Source: an uncultured Pseudomonas sp. | GTDB taxonomy: Bacteria > Pseudomonadota > Gammaproteobacteria > Pseudomonadales > Pseudomonadaceae | DNA length: 64,000 bases | Reading direction: 5' to 3' | Assembly: GCF_943846705.1 (NCBI RefSeq) | Contig: NZ_OX044366.1 | Span: forward strand, 2,480,001-2,544,000 | Shown: piece by piece, positions 56,433 through 64,000 of the stretch | Numbering within the stretch: the first letter of the stretch is position 1 | Layout of the letters: every line of letters starts with the position of its first letter | Position numbers and translations under genes: made by a program | The notes under the pieces: model-generated | The model's input: only the letters and a program-made list of their open reading frames with translations | What the model was told of the DNA's origin: nothing | Database searches by the model: none

Positions 56433-57697
56433 CGTTTCAGCTCCAGGTGCGGACGTTGCATGGGCAACAGGCCCTGCGGACGCCAGATCATCATGAATAC
56501 CATCAGGGCACCGAACATCAGCATGCGGTACTCGCTGAACTCACGCATCAGCTCGGGCAGCAGGATCATCACCACGGCGGCGAGGATGATGCCGAGCTGC
56601 GAGCCCATGCCGCCCAGCACGACGATGGCGAGGATGATCGCTGATTCGATAAAGGTGAACGACTCAGGCGTCACCAAACCCTGGCGGGCGGCGAAGAAGC
56701 TGCCGGCGAACCCGGCAAAGGTCGCACCGAGGGTGAAGGCCGAGAGCTTGATCACGGTCGGGTTCATACCCAGCGCGCGGCAGGCGATTTCGTCTTCACG
56801 CAAGGCTTCCCAGGCGCGGCCGATTGGCATGCGCAGCAGGCGATTGATCACGAACAGGGTCAGCAACACCAGCAGCAGGGCGATCAGGTAGAGGAAGATC
56901 ACCTTGTTGATCGAGTTGTAGGCGACGCCGAAGTACTCGTGGAAGGTCTGCATACCCTCGGCGGCTTTGCGCTCGAACGACAGGCCGAACAGCGTCGGTT
57001 TGTCGATGTTGCTGATGCCGTTGGGGCCGCCGGTGATGTCGGTCATGTTGCGCAGCAGAATGCGGATGATCTCACCGAAGCCCAGGGTGACGATGGCCAG
57101 GTAGTCACCGCGCAGGCGCAGCACCGGGAAACCCAGGATAAAGCCGAAGAATGCCGCCATCAGGCCGGCAATCGGTAGGCATACCCAGAAGCCCAGGCCG
57201 TAGTAGTGCGACAGCAGCGCGTAGCTGTAGGCACCGACGGCATAGAAACCGACGTAGCCCAGATCGAGCAGGCCAGCGAGGCCAACCACGATATTCAGGC
57301 CGAGGCCGAGCATCACGTAGATCAGGATCAGCGTGGCGATGTCCACCGCGCCGCGCGAACCGAAGAACGGCCAGGCCAGGGCGACCATGATCAGGCCGAG
57401 GATGATCCAGCGCTGGGTCGAAGGCAGGGTGAGAAAGTTACTCGCCTGGCTCGGTACGCTGGGCAGGCTCGGCACCTGGCTCCAGGCCGCGCTCAGTTGG
57501 CTGCGGAACAACTGCCAAAAGAACATGGCAATCGCACAACCGGCGATGGTCCAGATAATGGCCGGGCTGGCACCTTGTACTTCGAGCTTGATGCCCACGG
57601 TGGTCAGCTTCAGACCGAGTACCGGGTAGGCCACGGCCAGCACCAGTAGGGCGCTGAAAATCGCGGTCTTGAGGTTTGTGGTGATGGCAGTACTCAT
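56429..57697 (-). CDS. braE: Branched-chain amino acid ABC transporter permease BraE (LivM)
   Basis: One of two membrane subunits, 422 aa with about ten membrane segments; the first 110 residues are the variable LivM N-terminal extension. GLNIVVGLAGLLDLGYVGFYAVGAY and the EAA-like GRAWEALREDEIACRALGMNPTVIKL loop contact the ATPases. It overlaps its neighbours by four bases at each end. Confidence 0.94.
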   Translation of the reverse strand: MSTAITTNLKTAIFSALLVLAVAYPVLGLKLTTVGIKLEVQGASPAIIWTIAGCAIAMFFWQLFRSQLSAAWSQVPSLPSVPSQASNFLTLPSTQRWIILGLIMVALAWPFFGSRGAVDIATLILIYVMLGLGLNIVVGLAGLLDLGYVGFYAVGAYSYALLSHYYGLGFWVCLPIAGLMAAFFGFILGFPVLRLRGDYLAIVTLGFGEIIRILLRNMTDITGGPNGISNIDKPTLFGLSFERKAAEGMQTFHEYFGVAYNSINKVIFLYLIALLLVLLTLFVINRLLRMPIGRAWEALREDEIACRALGMNPTVIKLSAFTLGATFAGFAGSFFAARQGLVTPESFTFIESAIILAIVVLGGMGSQLGIILAAVVMILLPELMREFSEYRMLMFGALMVFMMIWRPQGLLPMQRPHLELKR

Positions 57698-58617
57698 ACT
57701 TTTTCAACCTCCGGACGACCGAGGATGCCCGTAGGACGGAACAACAACACCAACACCAATAGGCTGAAGGCCACCACGTCCTTGTATTGGTCGCCGAAGA
57801 TATCAGCGCCAAAGGCTTCGGCCAGGCCGAGCAGCAAGCCACCGAGAACGGCGCCTGGAATGCTGCCAATACCGCCCAGTACAGCGGCAGTGAAGGCCTT
57901 GATCCCCGCGAGGAAGCCCAGGTGCGGGTTGATCACGCCGTATTGCATGCCCAGTAGCACGGCGGCGACGCCGGCCAGAGCAGCACCGATGACGAAGGTC
58001 AGGGCAATGATGTTGTTAGTGTTGATGCCGAGCAGGTTCGCCATCTTCAGATCTTCAGCGCAGGCGCGGCAGGCGCGGCCCAGGCGGGAACGGGAGATGA
58101 ACAGGGTCAGGCCGAGCATGACAAAGAAGGTGACGACGAAAACCAGCACCTGCATGTAGGAAATCACCACGCCATTCATCGCGCTTTCACCAAACACGAA
58201 GTTGCCGGGTAGCAGGTTGGGGATGGCTTTGTCTTTCGAATCCTGGGCCAGCAGTACTTCGTTTTGCAGGAAAATCGACATGCCGATGGCCGAAATCAGC
58301 GGGATCAGGCGATTACCGCCACGCAAGGGACGATAGGCAACCCGTTCAATGCTGTAGCCGTAGGCACTGGCAATAATGATGCTGCCGGCAAAGGCGGCGA
58401 TCATCAGCAGTGGCAGGCTATCCAGGCCCAGCATGGTCAGGCCGGCAATCGCGATAAAGGCGACATAGGAGCCAATCATGTAAACCTCGCCGTGGGCGAA
58501 GTTGATCATGCCGATAATGCCGTAAACCATGGTGTAGCCGATGGCGATCAGGGCATAGGTGCTGCCAACGGTCAGGCCGTTAACCAGCTGTTGCAGGTAG
58601 TGATATAGATCAGGCAT
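57694..58617 (-). CDS. braD: Branched-chain amino acid ABC transporter permease BraD (LivH)
   Basis: Partner permease, 307 aa with about eight membrane segments. The N-terminal LVNGLTVGSTYALIAIGYTMVYGI and the EAA loop GRACRACAEDLKMANLLGINTNNII are characteristic of LivH. It starts 117 bases after braC, beyond a stable hairpin. Confidence 0.94.
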   Translation of the reverse strand: MPDLYHYLQQLVNGLTVGSTYALIAIGYTMVYGIIGMINFAHGEVYMIGSYVAFIAIAGLTMLGLDSLPLLMIAAFAGSIIIASAYGYSIERVAYRPLRGGNRLIPLISAIGMSIFLQNEVLLAQDSKDKAIPNLLPGNFVFGESAMNGVVISYMQVLVFVVTFFVMLGLTLFISRSRLGRACRACAEDLKMANLLGINTNNIIALTFVIGAALAGVAAVLLGMQYGVINPHLGFLAGIKAFTAAVLGGIGSIPGAVLGGLLLGLAEAFGADIFGDQYKDVVAFSLLVLVLLFRPTGILGRPEVEKV

Positions 58618-58689
58618 TGCCTAACTCCTGGGTTGGCACGCAAGGCAGCGCTTGTGGCGCAGCATGCAACCGGAATTCTTCTAATAAGC

Positions 58690-58717
58690 AAAGCCCACGG
58701 CGGATGCAGTGGGCTTT
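58690..58717 (-). terminator. Hairpin between braC and braD (partial terminator)
   Basis: AAAGCCCAC (58690-58698) and GTGGGCTTT (58709-58717) form a 9-bp stem 17 bases after the braC stop. T content after it is low, so read-through to braD is likely. It would explain higher expression of the binding protein than of the membrane genes. Confidence 0.6.
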
Positions 58718-58734
58718 GGGTTCAGGCGGGAGGC

Positions 58735-59856
58735 TTACTTGGCTTCGGTCTTGGTACCGTCCTGGTGCCATTCGTAAACCACAAAGCTGAAGTCCTTCAG
58801 GTCGCCCTTCTCGTCGAAGGTCAGGTTACCTGTCGGGGTGTCGAAGCTATTGGCGCGCAGGGCAGCGGCCACTTTGGCGGTGTCGGTGTCGCCAGCTTTG
58901 CTGATGCCTTCAGCGATAACCTGAACAGCAGCATAGGCTGGGAATACGAACGGGCCGCTTGGGTCTTCGTTCTTGGCCTTGAATGCATCAACCAGTGCCT
59001 GGTTGCGTGGGTCCTGATCGAACGACTTCGGCAGGGTTACCAGCATGCCTTCGGAAGCCGGGCCGGCGATGGCCGAGATTTCCTTGTTGCCTACGCCTTC
59101 TGGGCCCATGAACTTGACCTTCAGGCCTTTCTCGGACGCTTGGCGCAGCATCAGACCCAGCTCTGGGTGGTAGCCGCCGTAGTAGATAAAGTCGACGTTG
59201 GCTTGCTTGAGCTTGGAGATCATCGAGGAGAAGTCCTTGTCGCCGGCGTTGATGCCTTCGAACAGAACTACCTTGGTGCCTTTGCCTTCCAGGGTCTGCT
59301 TGACCGCGGTAGCGATGCCTTCACCGTACTGCTGCTTGTCGTGGATCACGGCAACGGCTTTCGGCTTGACGTGGTCGGCAATGAAGTTACCTGCGGTTGG
59401 ACCTTGCAGGCTGTCCAGACCGATGGTGCGGAAGATCAGCTCATAGCCACGCGAGGTGACGTCCGGGCTGGTCGACGCCGGGGTGATCATCAGAATGCCT
59501 TCGTCTTCGTAAATGTCCGACGCAGGCTGAGTGGAGCTGGAGCAGAGGTGGCCGACCACGAATTTGACTTCGTCGTTGACGATTTTGTTGGCCACGGCAA
59601 CCGCTTGCTTAGGGTCGCAGGCATCGTCATAAACCACGCCTTCGAGTTGCGCGCCATTCACCCCACCGGCTTTGTTGATCTGCTCGATGGCCATTTTGGC
59701 ACCGATGAACTGCATCTCACCGTATTGCGCGACGGCGCCGGTGACCGGGCCTGCCAGGCCAATTTTGATGGTGTCAGCCGCTACCGAGTAGCTGGCAACG
59801 CCAGCCATGGCCATGGCGGCAAACAGTTTGGAAATCTGCTTAGTAGCCTTGTTCAT
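58735..59856 (-). CDS. braC: Branched-chain amino acid-binding protein BraC (LivK/LivJ-type)
   Basis: Periplasmic receptor of the leucine/isoleucine/valine importer. A signal peptide (MNKATKQISKLFAAMAMAGV then ASYSVAA) precedes a 350-residue type I binding-protein fold starting DTIKIGLAGPVTGAVAQYG. A cysteine pair in the first lobe (DDACDPKQA and GHLCSSST) matches the conserved disulfide. Length 373 aa. It is the first gene of braCDEFG. Confidence 0.95.
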   Translation of the reverse strand: MNKATKQISKLFAAMAMAGVASYSVAADTIKIGLAGPVTGAVAQYGEMQFIGAKMAIEQINKAGGVNGAQLEGVVYDDACDPKQAVAVANKIVNDEVKFVVGHLCSSSTQPASDIYEDEGILMITPASTSPDVTSRGYELIFRTIGLDSLQGPTAGNFIADHVKPKAVAVIHDKQQYGEGIATAVKQTLEGKGTKVVLFEGINAGDKDFSSMISKLKQANVDFIYYGGYHPELGLMLRQASEKGLKVKFMGPEGVGNKEISAIAGPASEGMLVTLPKSFDQDPRNQALVDAFKAKNEDPSGPFVFPAYAAVQVIAEGISKAGDTDTAKVAAALRANSFDTPTGNLTFDEKGDLKDFSFVVYEWHQDGTKTEAK

Positions 59857-60166
59857 AGTGCTCCACTCTTATTGGTTTTGATTATTGTAGTTCTGGCGGC
59901 CAAAGCTGCAGAACCGGGTTGTTTCCCCCGGCCATTCCCCCGGCAACTGTACCGGTGCAGTGTAGAGCGCTGCTTCGCGGCTTGAAAAGCCGCTTGCTGG
60001 GGGCAAAGGCTTGAGGTGTCGCTTTAACGCAAGAAACGTATAGAAAAACGGCGTGTCTTTCTCGCTGCTGGTAACGTCGCGAATGACTTCGGGAATTTGC
60101 CAGCGGGCGGGTCAACGCTATCATGGCCGCCGATTGGTAAATTGGCCATCCATGACAGGGCATCCC
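59857..60166. other. Intergenic region upstream of braC and the DUF2288 gene
   Basis: A 310-base divergent spacer without a convincing gene. It should hold the braC promoter (minus) and that of the DUF2288 gene (plus). The only clear structure is a hairpin GCGGCTT/AAGCCGC at 59977-59993. I could not identify defined promoter boxes or an operator. Confidence 0.6.
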
Positions 60167-60484
60167 ATGACTGAACAACCTAGCACCCTCTATGCCAAGC
60201 TGCTTGGTGAAACTGCAGCAATTACCTGGCAGGAGCTGCAACCTACCTTCGCCCGCGGCGCATTGCTGCTGGTCGACGCTACGCAGGACCTGATCGACGT
60301 GGCGCAGGCTGTGGCGCAGAACGACCATGAAAAAGTTGCTTCCTGGCTGGCGTCTGGGCTGCTAAGCCGGGTCGATGACAGCCGTGCCGAAGACCTGCTA
60401 AACCGCGATCCTGAACTCTGGGCGGTGGTGGTAGCGCCCTGGGTGCTGGCGCAAGAACGACTCGAGCGCGCGCCGCTGCACTGA
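60167..60484 (+). CDS. DUF2288 family protein
   Basis: A 105-aa soluble protein with the DUF2288 pattern TLYAKLLGETAAITWQELQ, FARGALLLVDATQDLIDVA and the end WAVVVAPWVLAQERLE. Start 60167 (MTEQPSTLYAKL) follows ACAGGGCAT; the frame runs upstream to 60053 without support. No motif suggests a function. It is mainly found in pseudomonads and some other proteobacteria, to my knowledge. Confidence 0.85.
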   Translation: MTEQPSTLYAKLLGETAAITWQELQPTFARGALLLVDATQDLIDVAQAVAQNDHEKVASWLASGLLSRVDDSRAEDLLNRDPELWAVVVAPWVLAQERLERAPLH

Positions 60485-60556
60485 GTTGGCGCTCATCAGG
60501 CTGCAGCAGAGCAACTATGCTGGCAGCACCACCGACTGATTGCGGGAGCTGCCAGC

Positions 60557-60925
60557 ATGTTTGAACCCGGCCATTTGCATCGTGCCAACACCTTGGCTAC
60601 GGCTGAGCTGCCGCTCTTCAACATCGACCTGTATTACGAAGTTCGCCAGGACTCCAGCGAGGGGCCGATGTTGCACATGCGCCTGCAGGGGCAGGTGGAC
60701 GGCAAGGTCTTTGAAGAGGTTTTCGAACTGCACCGCGACACGGCCTACAACTTTGCCAGTGTGGTCAGTCGGTTGGCACATAAGCATGGTATGCCGACTG
60801 ATAGCAGCCTGATCATGCACAGCCACGCCGAGTACGATCAGATGTTCGAGGACATTCGCGCCAAGCTCGGCGCGCACAGCGGCGAGCCGGTCAATCTCGA
60901 CCATCTGGACAAGGACGGTTTTTAA
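60557..60925 (+). CDS. DUF5064 family protein
   Basis: A 122-aa acidic protein starting MFEPGHLHRANTL, as do the Pseudomonas DUF5064 proteins, with the FASVVSRLAHKHGMP segment. GGGAG lies upstream of the ATG. Its function is unknown and no catalytic residues stand out. It follows the DUF2288 gene in the same direction after 72 bases, so a shared transcript is possible. Confidence 0.82.
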   Translation: MFEPGHLHRANTLATAELPLFNIDLYYEVRQDSSEGPMLHMRLQGQVDGKVFEEVFELHRDTAYNFASVVSRLAHKHGMPTDSSLIMHSHAEYDQMFEDIRAKLGAHSGEPVNLDHLDKDGF

Positions 60926-61078
60926 GCGGCATCGCGCAGCCTATGGCAACCAGCCTGCGGCACTTCAACCCCGCTCGGGCGTGCGCCAGTCGGCCATTTT
61001 ACAAGCGCGGACTGGGCAAGGCGGATGCAGGCGCAACCTACGTTAAGATGGCGGCCTTGATTGTATTGGAGACTGCCT

Positions 61079-61984
61079 ATGTCCTCACATCTTCCAGCTT
61101 TGGCATTCGCGGGTATTGGCCTGATGGGCCTGCCCATGACTCAGCGCCTGCTGGCCGCTGGTTTTGCGCTGACGGTCTGGAACCGTTCGGCGGAGAAATG
61201 CGCGCCCCTGCAGGCGCGCGGCGCACAAGCGGTTGCGCGCCCTGCGCAGCTGTGCGCTCAGGCCGATATCGTCATGCTCTGCTTAGCCGATACCGAGGTG
61301 GTGCGTGAGGTGGTTTTTGGCCCAGGCGGGATTGTTGAAGCAGCCAAGCCTGGGCAGCTGCTGGTGGATTTTTCCAGCCTGGAACCTGCTGCTACCCGTG
61401 CGATGGCGGCCGAGCTGTACACCCGCTGTGGCATGCGTTGGGTCGATGCGCCGGTATCAGGCGGCACGCCGGGGGCCGCCAGCGGTACGTTGGCCATCAT
61501 GGCCGGTGGCCGGGTGGAGGACATCGAGCGTGTGCGGCCGATTCTCGCGCACCTGGGGCAACGGCTGACGCGCATGGGCGATGTTGGCGCAGGCCAGGTG
61601 ACCAAGGTGTGCAACCAGATGATCGTCGCGTGCAACGCGTTGGTGATCGCCGAAGTGGTGGCCCTGGCGGAGCAGGCCGGGGTCGATGCCAGCCTTATCG
61701 CGCCGGCGCTGGCCGGCGGCTTTGCCGACTCCAAACCGTTACAGATTCTCGCGCCGCAAATGGCCGAGAGTCAGTTCGAGCCGGTCAAATGGCATGTGCG
61801 CACCCTGCTTAAGGACCTCGATACGGCGGTCAAACTGTCGCAGCAGGTCGGCTCTGCTACGCCGCTTAGTGGCCTGGCCGCGCAGTTGATGCGTCAACAC
61901 GGCCGTCAGGGCAATCTGCAGCGCGACCCGGCAACGCTGGTGCAGCTGTACCGGGAGCCACGGCATCAAGAGGCACAGCCATGA
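61079..61984 (+). CDS. Beta-hydroxyacid dehydrogenase (2-hydroxy-3-oxopropionate reductase-like)
   Basis: A 301-aa NAD(P)-dependent 3-hydroxyisobutyrate/tartronate semialdehyde reductase family enzyme. The Rossmann motif is AGIGLMGLPMTQRLLAAG, the substrate motif is APVSGGTPGAASGTLAIM, and the catalytic lysine lies in AGQVTKVCNQMIVA. Start 61079 (MSSHLPALAFAG) has GGAGA upstream. The four-base overlap with a hydroxypyruvate isomerase-like gene suggests work on C3 or C4 hydroxy acids such as tartronate semialdehyde. Confidence 0.85.
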   Translation: MSSHLPALAFAGIGLMGLPMTQRLLAAGFALTVWNRSAEKCAPLQARGAQAVARPAQLCAQADIVMLCLADTEVVREVVFGPGGIVEAAKPGQLLVDFSSLEPAATRAMAAELYTRCGMRWVDAPVSGGTPGAASGTLAIMAGGRVEDIERVRPILAHLGQRLTRMGDVGAGQVTKVCNQMIVACNALVIAEVVALAEQAGVDASLIAPALAGGFADSKPLQILAPQMAESQFEPVKWHVRTLLKDLDTAVKLSQQVGSATPLSGLAAQLMRQHGRQGNLQRDPATLVQLYREPRHQEAQP

Positions 61985-62775
61985 AAATTGCCGCCAACCT
62001 GTCGCTGTTATTTACCGAGTTGCCCCTGCTTGAGCGCGTGGTGGCGGCGGCCGCTGCCGGCTTTGATGGCGTGGAAATCCAGTTTCCCTACGAATTGCCG
62101 GCCGTCCGCCTAAAAGAGGCGCTGGCGGCGGCAGGCATGCCGTTGCGCCTGATCAATCTACCGGCGGGTGACCTGATGAGCGGCGGTGCTGGGTTGGCCG
62201 CCGTGCCTGCGCGTCAGGCTGAGTTCGATGCCGCGCTGCAGGAGGCCTTGAGTTACGCCGCCATGGTCCGCCCAGCGTTGGTCAATGTGTTGCCGGGGCG
62301 TTTAGCTGCTGGCCTTGAACCTGAGCAGGCACTGGCTTGTCTGGTCGGCAATCTACGCAAGACAGCCGAGGCCTTCCAGCTGTTGGGGATTGGCGTGGTG
62401 GTGGAGGCGATCAACCCGTTAGACATGCCAGGCTTTCTGATCAATACCCCGCAGCAGCTGGATGCCCTGCTCAAGAGCGTGGCGCAGCCTAATCTGAGCG
62501 CGCAGTACGACCTTTACCACATGGCCCGGCAGGGCGTGGACATCCTCGCGGGGCTTACTCTGCTGGCGGGGCGTATTGGTCATGTGCAGTTTGCCGATTA
62601 TCCCGGGCGTGGCGCGCCAGGCACTGGCGAACTGCACTTCGCGCCGCTGCTGTCGGCCTTGCGTGCGAGTGGTTGTCGCGGGTGGTTGGCGGCCGAATAT
62701 CGGCCGGGTGAGGCGGCGACCGGCGCAAGCCTGGGCTGGCTTGGCGAGTGGCGCAAGCTGTTGCGTGGCAACTGA
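61981..62775 (+). CDS. Hydroxypyruvate isomerase-like TIM-barrel protein
   Basis: A 264-aa AP-endonuclease-2-like TIM barrel of the Hyi/OtnI type (MKIAANLSLLFTELPLLERV, FDGVEIQFPYE, VVEAINPLDMPGFLI, AQYDLYHMA, GHVQFADYPGRGAPGTGEL). Family members isomerise hydroxypyruvate to tartronate semialdehyde or 2-oxo-tetronates. It overlaps the dehydrogenase by four bases (ATGA). Glyoxylate carboligase (gcl) and the tetronate kinase genes are not nearby, so the substrate is open. Confidence 0.85.
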   Translation: MKIAANLSLLFTELPLLERVVAAAAAGFDGVEIQFPYELPAVRLKEALAAAGMPLRLINLPAGDLMSGGAGLAAVPARQAEFDAALQEALSYAAMVRPALVNVLPGRLAAGLEPEQALACLVGNLRKTAEAFQLLGIGVVVEAINPLDMPGFLINTPQQLDALLKSVAQPNLSAQYDLYHMARQGVDILAGLTLLAGRIGHVQFADYPGRGAPGTGELHFAPLLSALRASGCRGWLAAEYRPGEAATGASLGWLGEWRKLLRGN

Positions 62776-63007
62776 CGGGTGTGGCCGAGGCAAGCGTGCT
62801 CCGCTCGCCGTCGGTCTTCTCGACTCCGCCGCGCCGCCCTGGTTTGTGAGCTGCGGTTTGCTCGAGCGGCCATTGCCCGGCATACACACCACCAATAGTC
62901 ACAGACAGCCAAGGTGCAAGGCTCTAGATTTGCCTGCACGTGCTGGGCGCGATGGCTGGCTGAGTGCCGCTGGCGTGTTTCGATAACAATAATTAGAGAT
63001 GGATTCC

Positions 63008-64000
63008 ATGCAGCAATCCCTGCAAGCGACGAATGCCTGGCGCATTCTGTTCCTGCTTTTTCTCGCCAATTTGTTCAATTTTTTCGATCGCACCATTCCG
63101 GCGATCATCATCGAGCCGATCCGCATGGAGTGGGGCCTAAGCGACCTGCAGCTGGGGTTGATCGGTACCGCCTTTACCATTGTCTACGCCATCGCCGGTG
63201 TGCCGCTGGGGCGCATGGCCGACACCGGCGCGCGACGCAAGATCATGGGTTGGGGCCTGGCCGTCTGGAGTGGCCTGACGGCGGTGAACGGCTTGGCCTG
63301 GAACTTCTGGAGTTTCCTGCTGATTCGCATGGGCGTGGGCATTGGCGAGGCCAGCTACGCGCCGGCGGCCAACTCGCTGATTGGCGACCTGTTTCCGGCG
63401 CACAAGCGCGCACGGGCCATGGGTATCTTTATGCTCGGGCTGCCGATTGGTTTGCTGCTGGCGTTCTTCACCATTGGCGCGATGGTTAAGGCCTTCGACA
63501 GCTGGCGCGCGCCGTTCTTTATTGCCGCAGTGCCGGGGATGATTCTGGCGCTGTTTATGTTCTTTATTAAAGAGCCCGCGCGTGGTGCGGCCGAGCAGGT
63601 CAAGTCACAGACCACGCCGGTGGATAAGCCAGTGCGCAAGGTGCTGGCGATTCGCACCTTCTGGTGGTTGGTGGTGGCCGGGTTGACGTTCAACTTCGCC
63701 ACTTACGCCTGCAACTCATTTATGGTGCCGATGCTGCAGCGCTACTTCCTGTTGCCGCTGGAGCAAGCCGCCATGGCCACTGGGGTGATTGTCGGTCTTA
63801 CCGGTTTAGTCGGCCTGACTCTGGGTGGCTGGCTGGCCGACAAGATTCATCAGCGCTGGCAGACCGGGCGCTTGCTGTTTGCTGCGTTGAGCATGCTGAT
63901 CGCCGCGACGGCTACTGGCGTTGCCTTGCTCGCGGGGCGGGTTGAAGTTGCCGTGTTTGTGGCCTTGTTCAGCATTGGTTGGTTGTTTGCCTACAACTTT
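63008..64000 (+). CDS. MFS transporter, Spinster-like (3' end outside window)
   Basis: The first 331 residues of a major facilitator with the N-terminal RILFLLFLANLFNFFDRTIP segment and the MFS signature GVPLGRMADTGARRK. FLLIRMGVGIGEASYAPAAN is typical of the spinster-type subgroup. At least eight membrane segments are visible before the window ends. ATG 63008 (MQQSLQATNAWR) has GGA four bases upstream; ATG 62999 is an alternative. Following the dehydrogenase-isomerase pair by 232 bases, it may import a related hydroxy acid, but this is a guess. Confidence 0.88.
   Translation, partial: MQQSLQATNAWRILFLLFLANLFNFFDRTIPAIIIEPIRMEWGLSDLQLGLIGTAFTIVYAIAGVPLGRMADTGARRKIMGWGLAVWSGLTAVNGLAWNFWSFLLIRMGVGIGEASYAPAANSLIGDLFPAHKRARAMGIFMLGLPIGLLLAFFTIGAMVKAFDSWRAPFFIAAVPGMILALFMFFIKEPARGAAEQVKSQTTPVDKPVRKVLAIRTFWWLVVAGLTFNFATYACNSFMVPMLQRYFLLPLEQAAMATGVIVGLTGLVGLTLGGWLADKIHQRWQTGRLLFAALSMLIAATATGVALLAGRVEVAVFVALFSIGWLFAYNF

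Noticed and set aside
58633..59985. 450-codon frame antisense to braC
   Set aside because: braC is clear by signal peptide and binding-protein fold; the opposite frame is a shadow.

Overview
The window is an ordinary, gene-dense core chromosomal segment of a Pseudomonas species. The protein sequences and gene order resemble the P. aeruginosa/P. putida core very closely (tsf-pyrH-frr-uppS-cdsA-dxr-rseP-bamA-skp-lpx, surE-pcm-nlpD-rpoS-rsmZ-fdxA, finR/fpr, braCDEFG). Small differences in order and sequence show it is not P. aeruginosa itself, and the species cannot be named from this sequence alone. I see no tRNA or rRNA gene, insertion sequence, prophage, CRISPR array or clearly foreign island.

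Layout. 1-13,440: translation factors and envelope biogenesis, in long runs of overlapping genes (tsf, pyrH, frr, uppS, cdsA, dxr, rseP, bamA, skp, lpxD, fabZ, lpxA, lpxB, rnhB). This combines undecaprenyl, phospholipid, isoprenoid, lipid A and outer-membrane protein assembly. 13,500-24,720: dnaE, accA, tilS, pyrG, kdsA, eno, ftsB, ispD. 24,720-27,714: a glutathione-dependent formaldehyde detoxification unit (a divergent LysR regulator, adhC, fghA). 27,815-33,746: ispF, truD, surE, pcm, a DUF368/PopT membrane protein, nlpD, rpoS. 33,747-34,250: the sRNA gene rsmZ with a perfect GacA box. 34,250-39,485: fdxA and mutS on the minus strand, then pncC(cinA), recA with a LexA box, and recX. 39,693-48,476: a LOG-family protein, a beta-CASP metallo-beta-lactamase, a divergent phosphoketolase-like protein, a PA3611-like secreted protein, a DTW tRNA-modifying enzyme, an EamA exporter, ErdR and DgkA. 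48,488-54,786: finR/fpr, a PAS-GAF-GGDEF protein, trmO, rhlG, yehS and a degenerate pseudouridine synthase. 54,964-59,856: the branched-chain amino acid ABC importer. 60,167-64,000: two DUF genes, then a beta-hydroxyacid dehydrogenase with a hydroxypyruvate-isomerase-like gene, and the start of an MFS transporter.

How the parts fit. UppS, CdsA, Dxr, IspD and IspF feed the isoprenoid and lipid-carrier pools. The DUF368 protein may recycle undecaprenyl phosphate across the membrane. LpxD/A/B, FabZ, KdsA, BamA, Skp and RseP build and monitor the outer membrane. RpoS, RsmZ, ErdR, FinR, the LysR regulator next to adhC and the GGDEF protein are the regulators.

I found no convincing new multigene system. 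The best leads are a conserved-looking pseudouridine synthase homologue with catalytic Asp replaced by Gln (54,076-54,786), a phosphoketolase-like protein with altered cofactor motifs beside a beta-CASP nuclease and a LOG protein (39,693-44,841), a GGDEF enzyme with an AGDEF signature, the DUF368 gene in the pcm-nlpD-rpoS locus, and several strong palindromic elements between genes.
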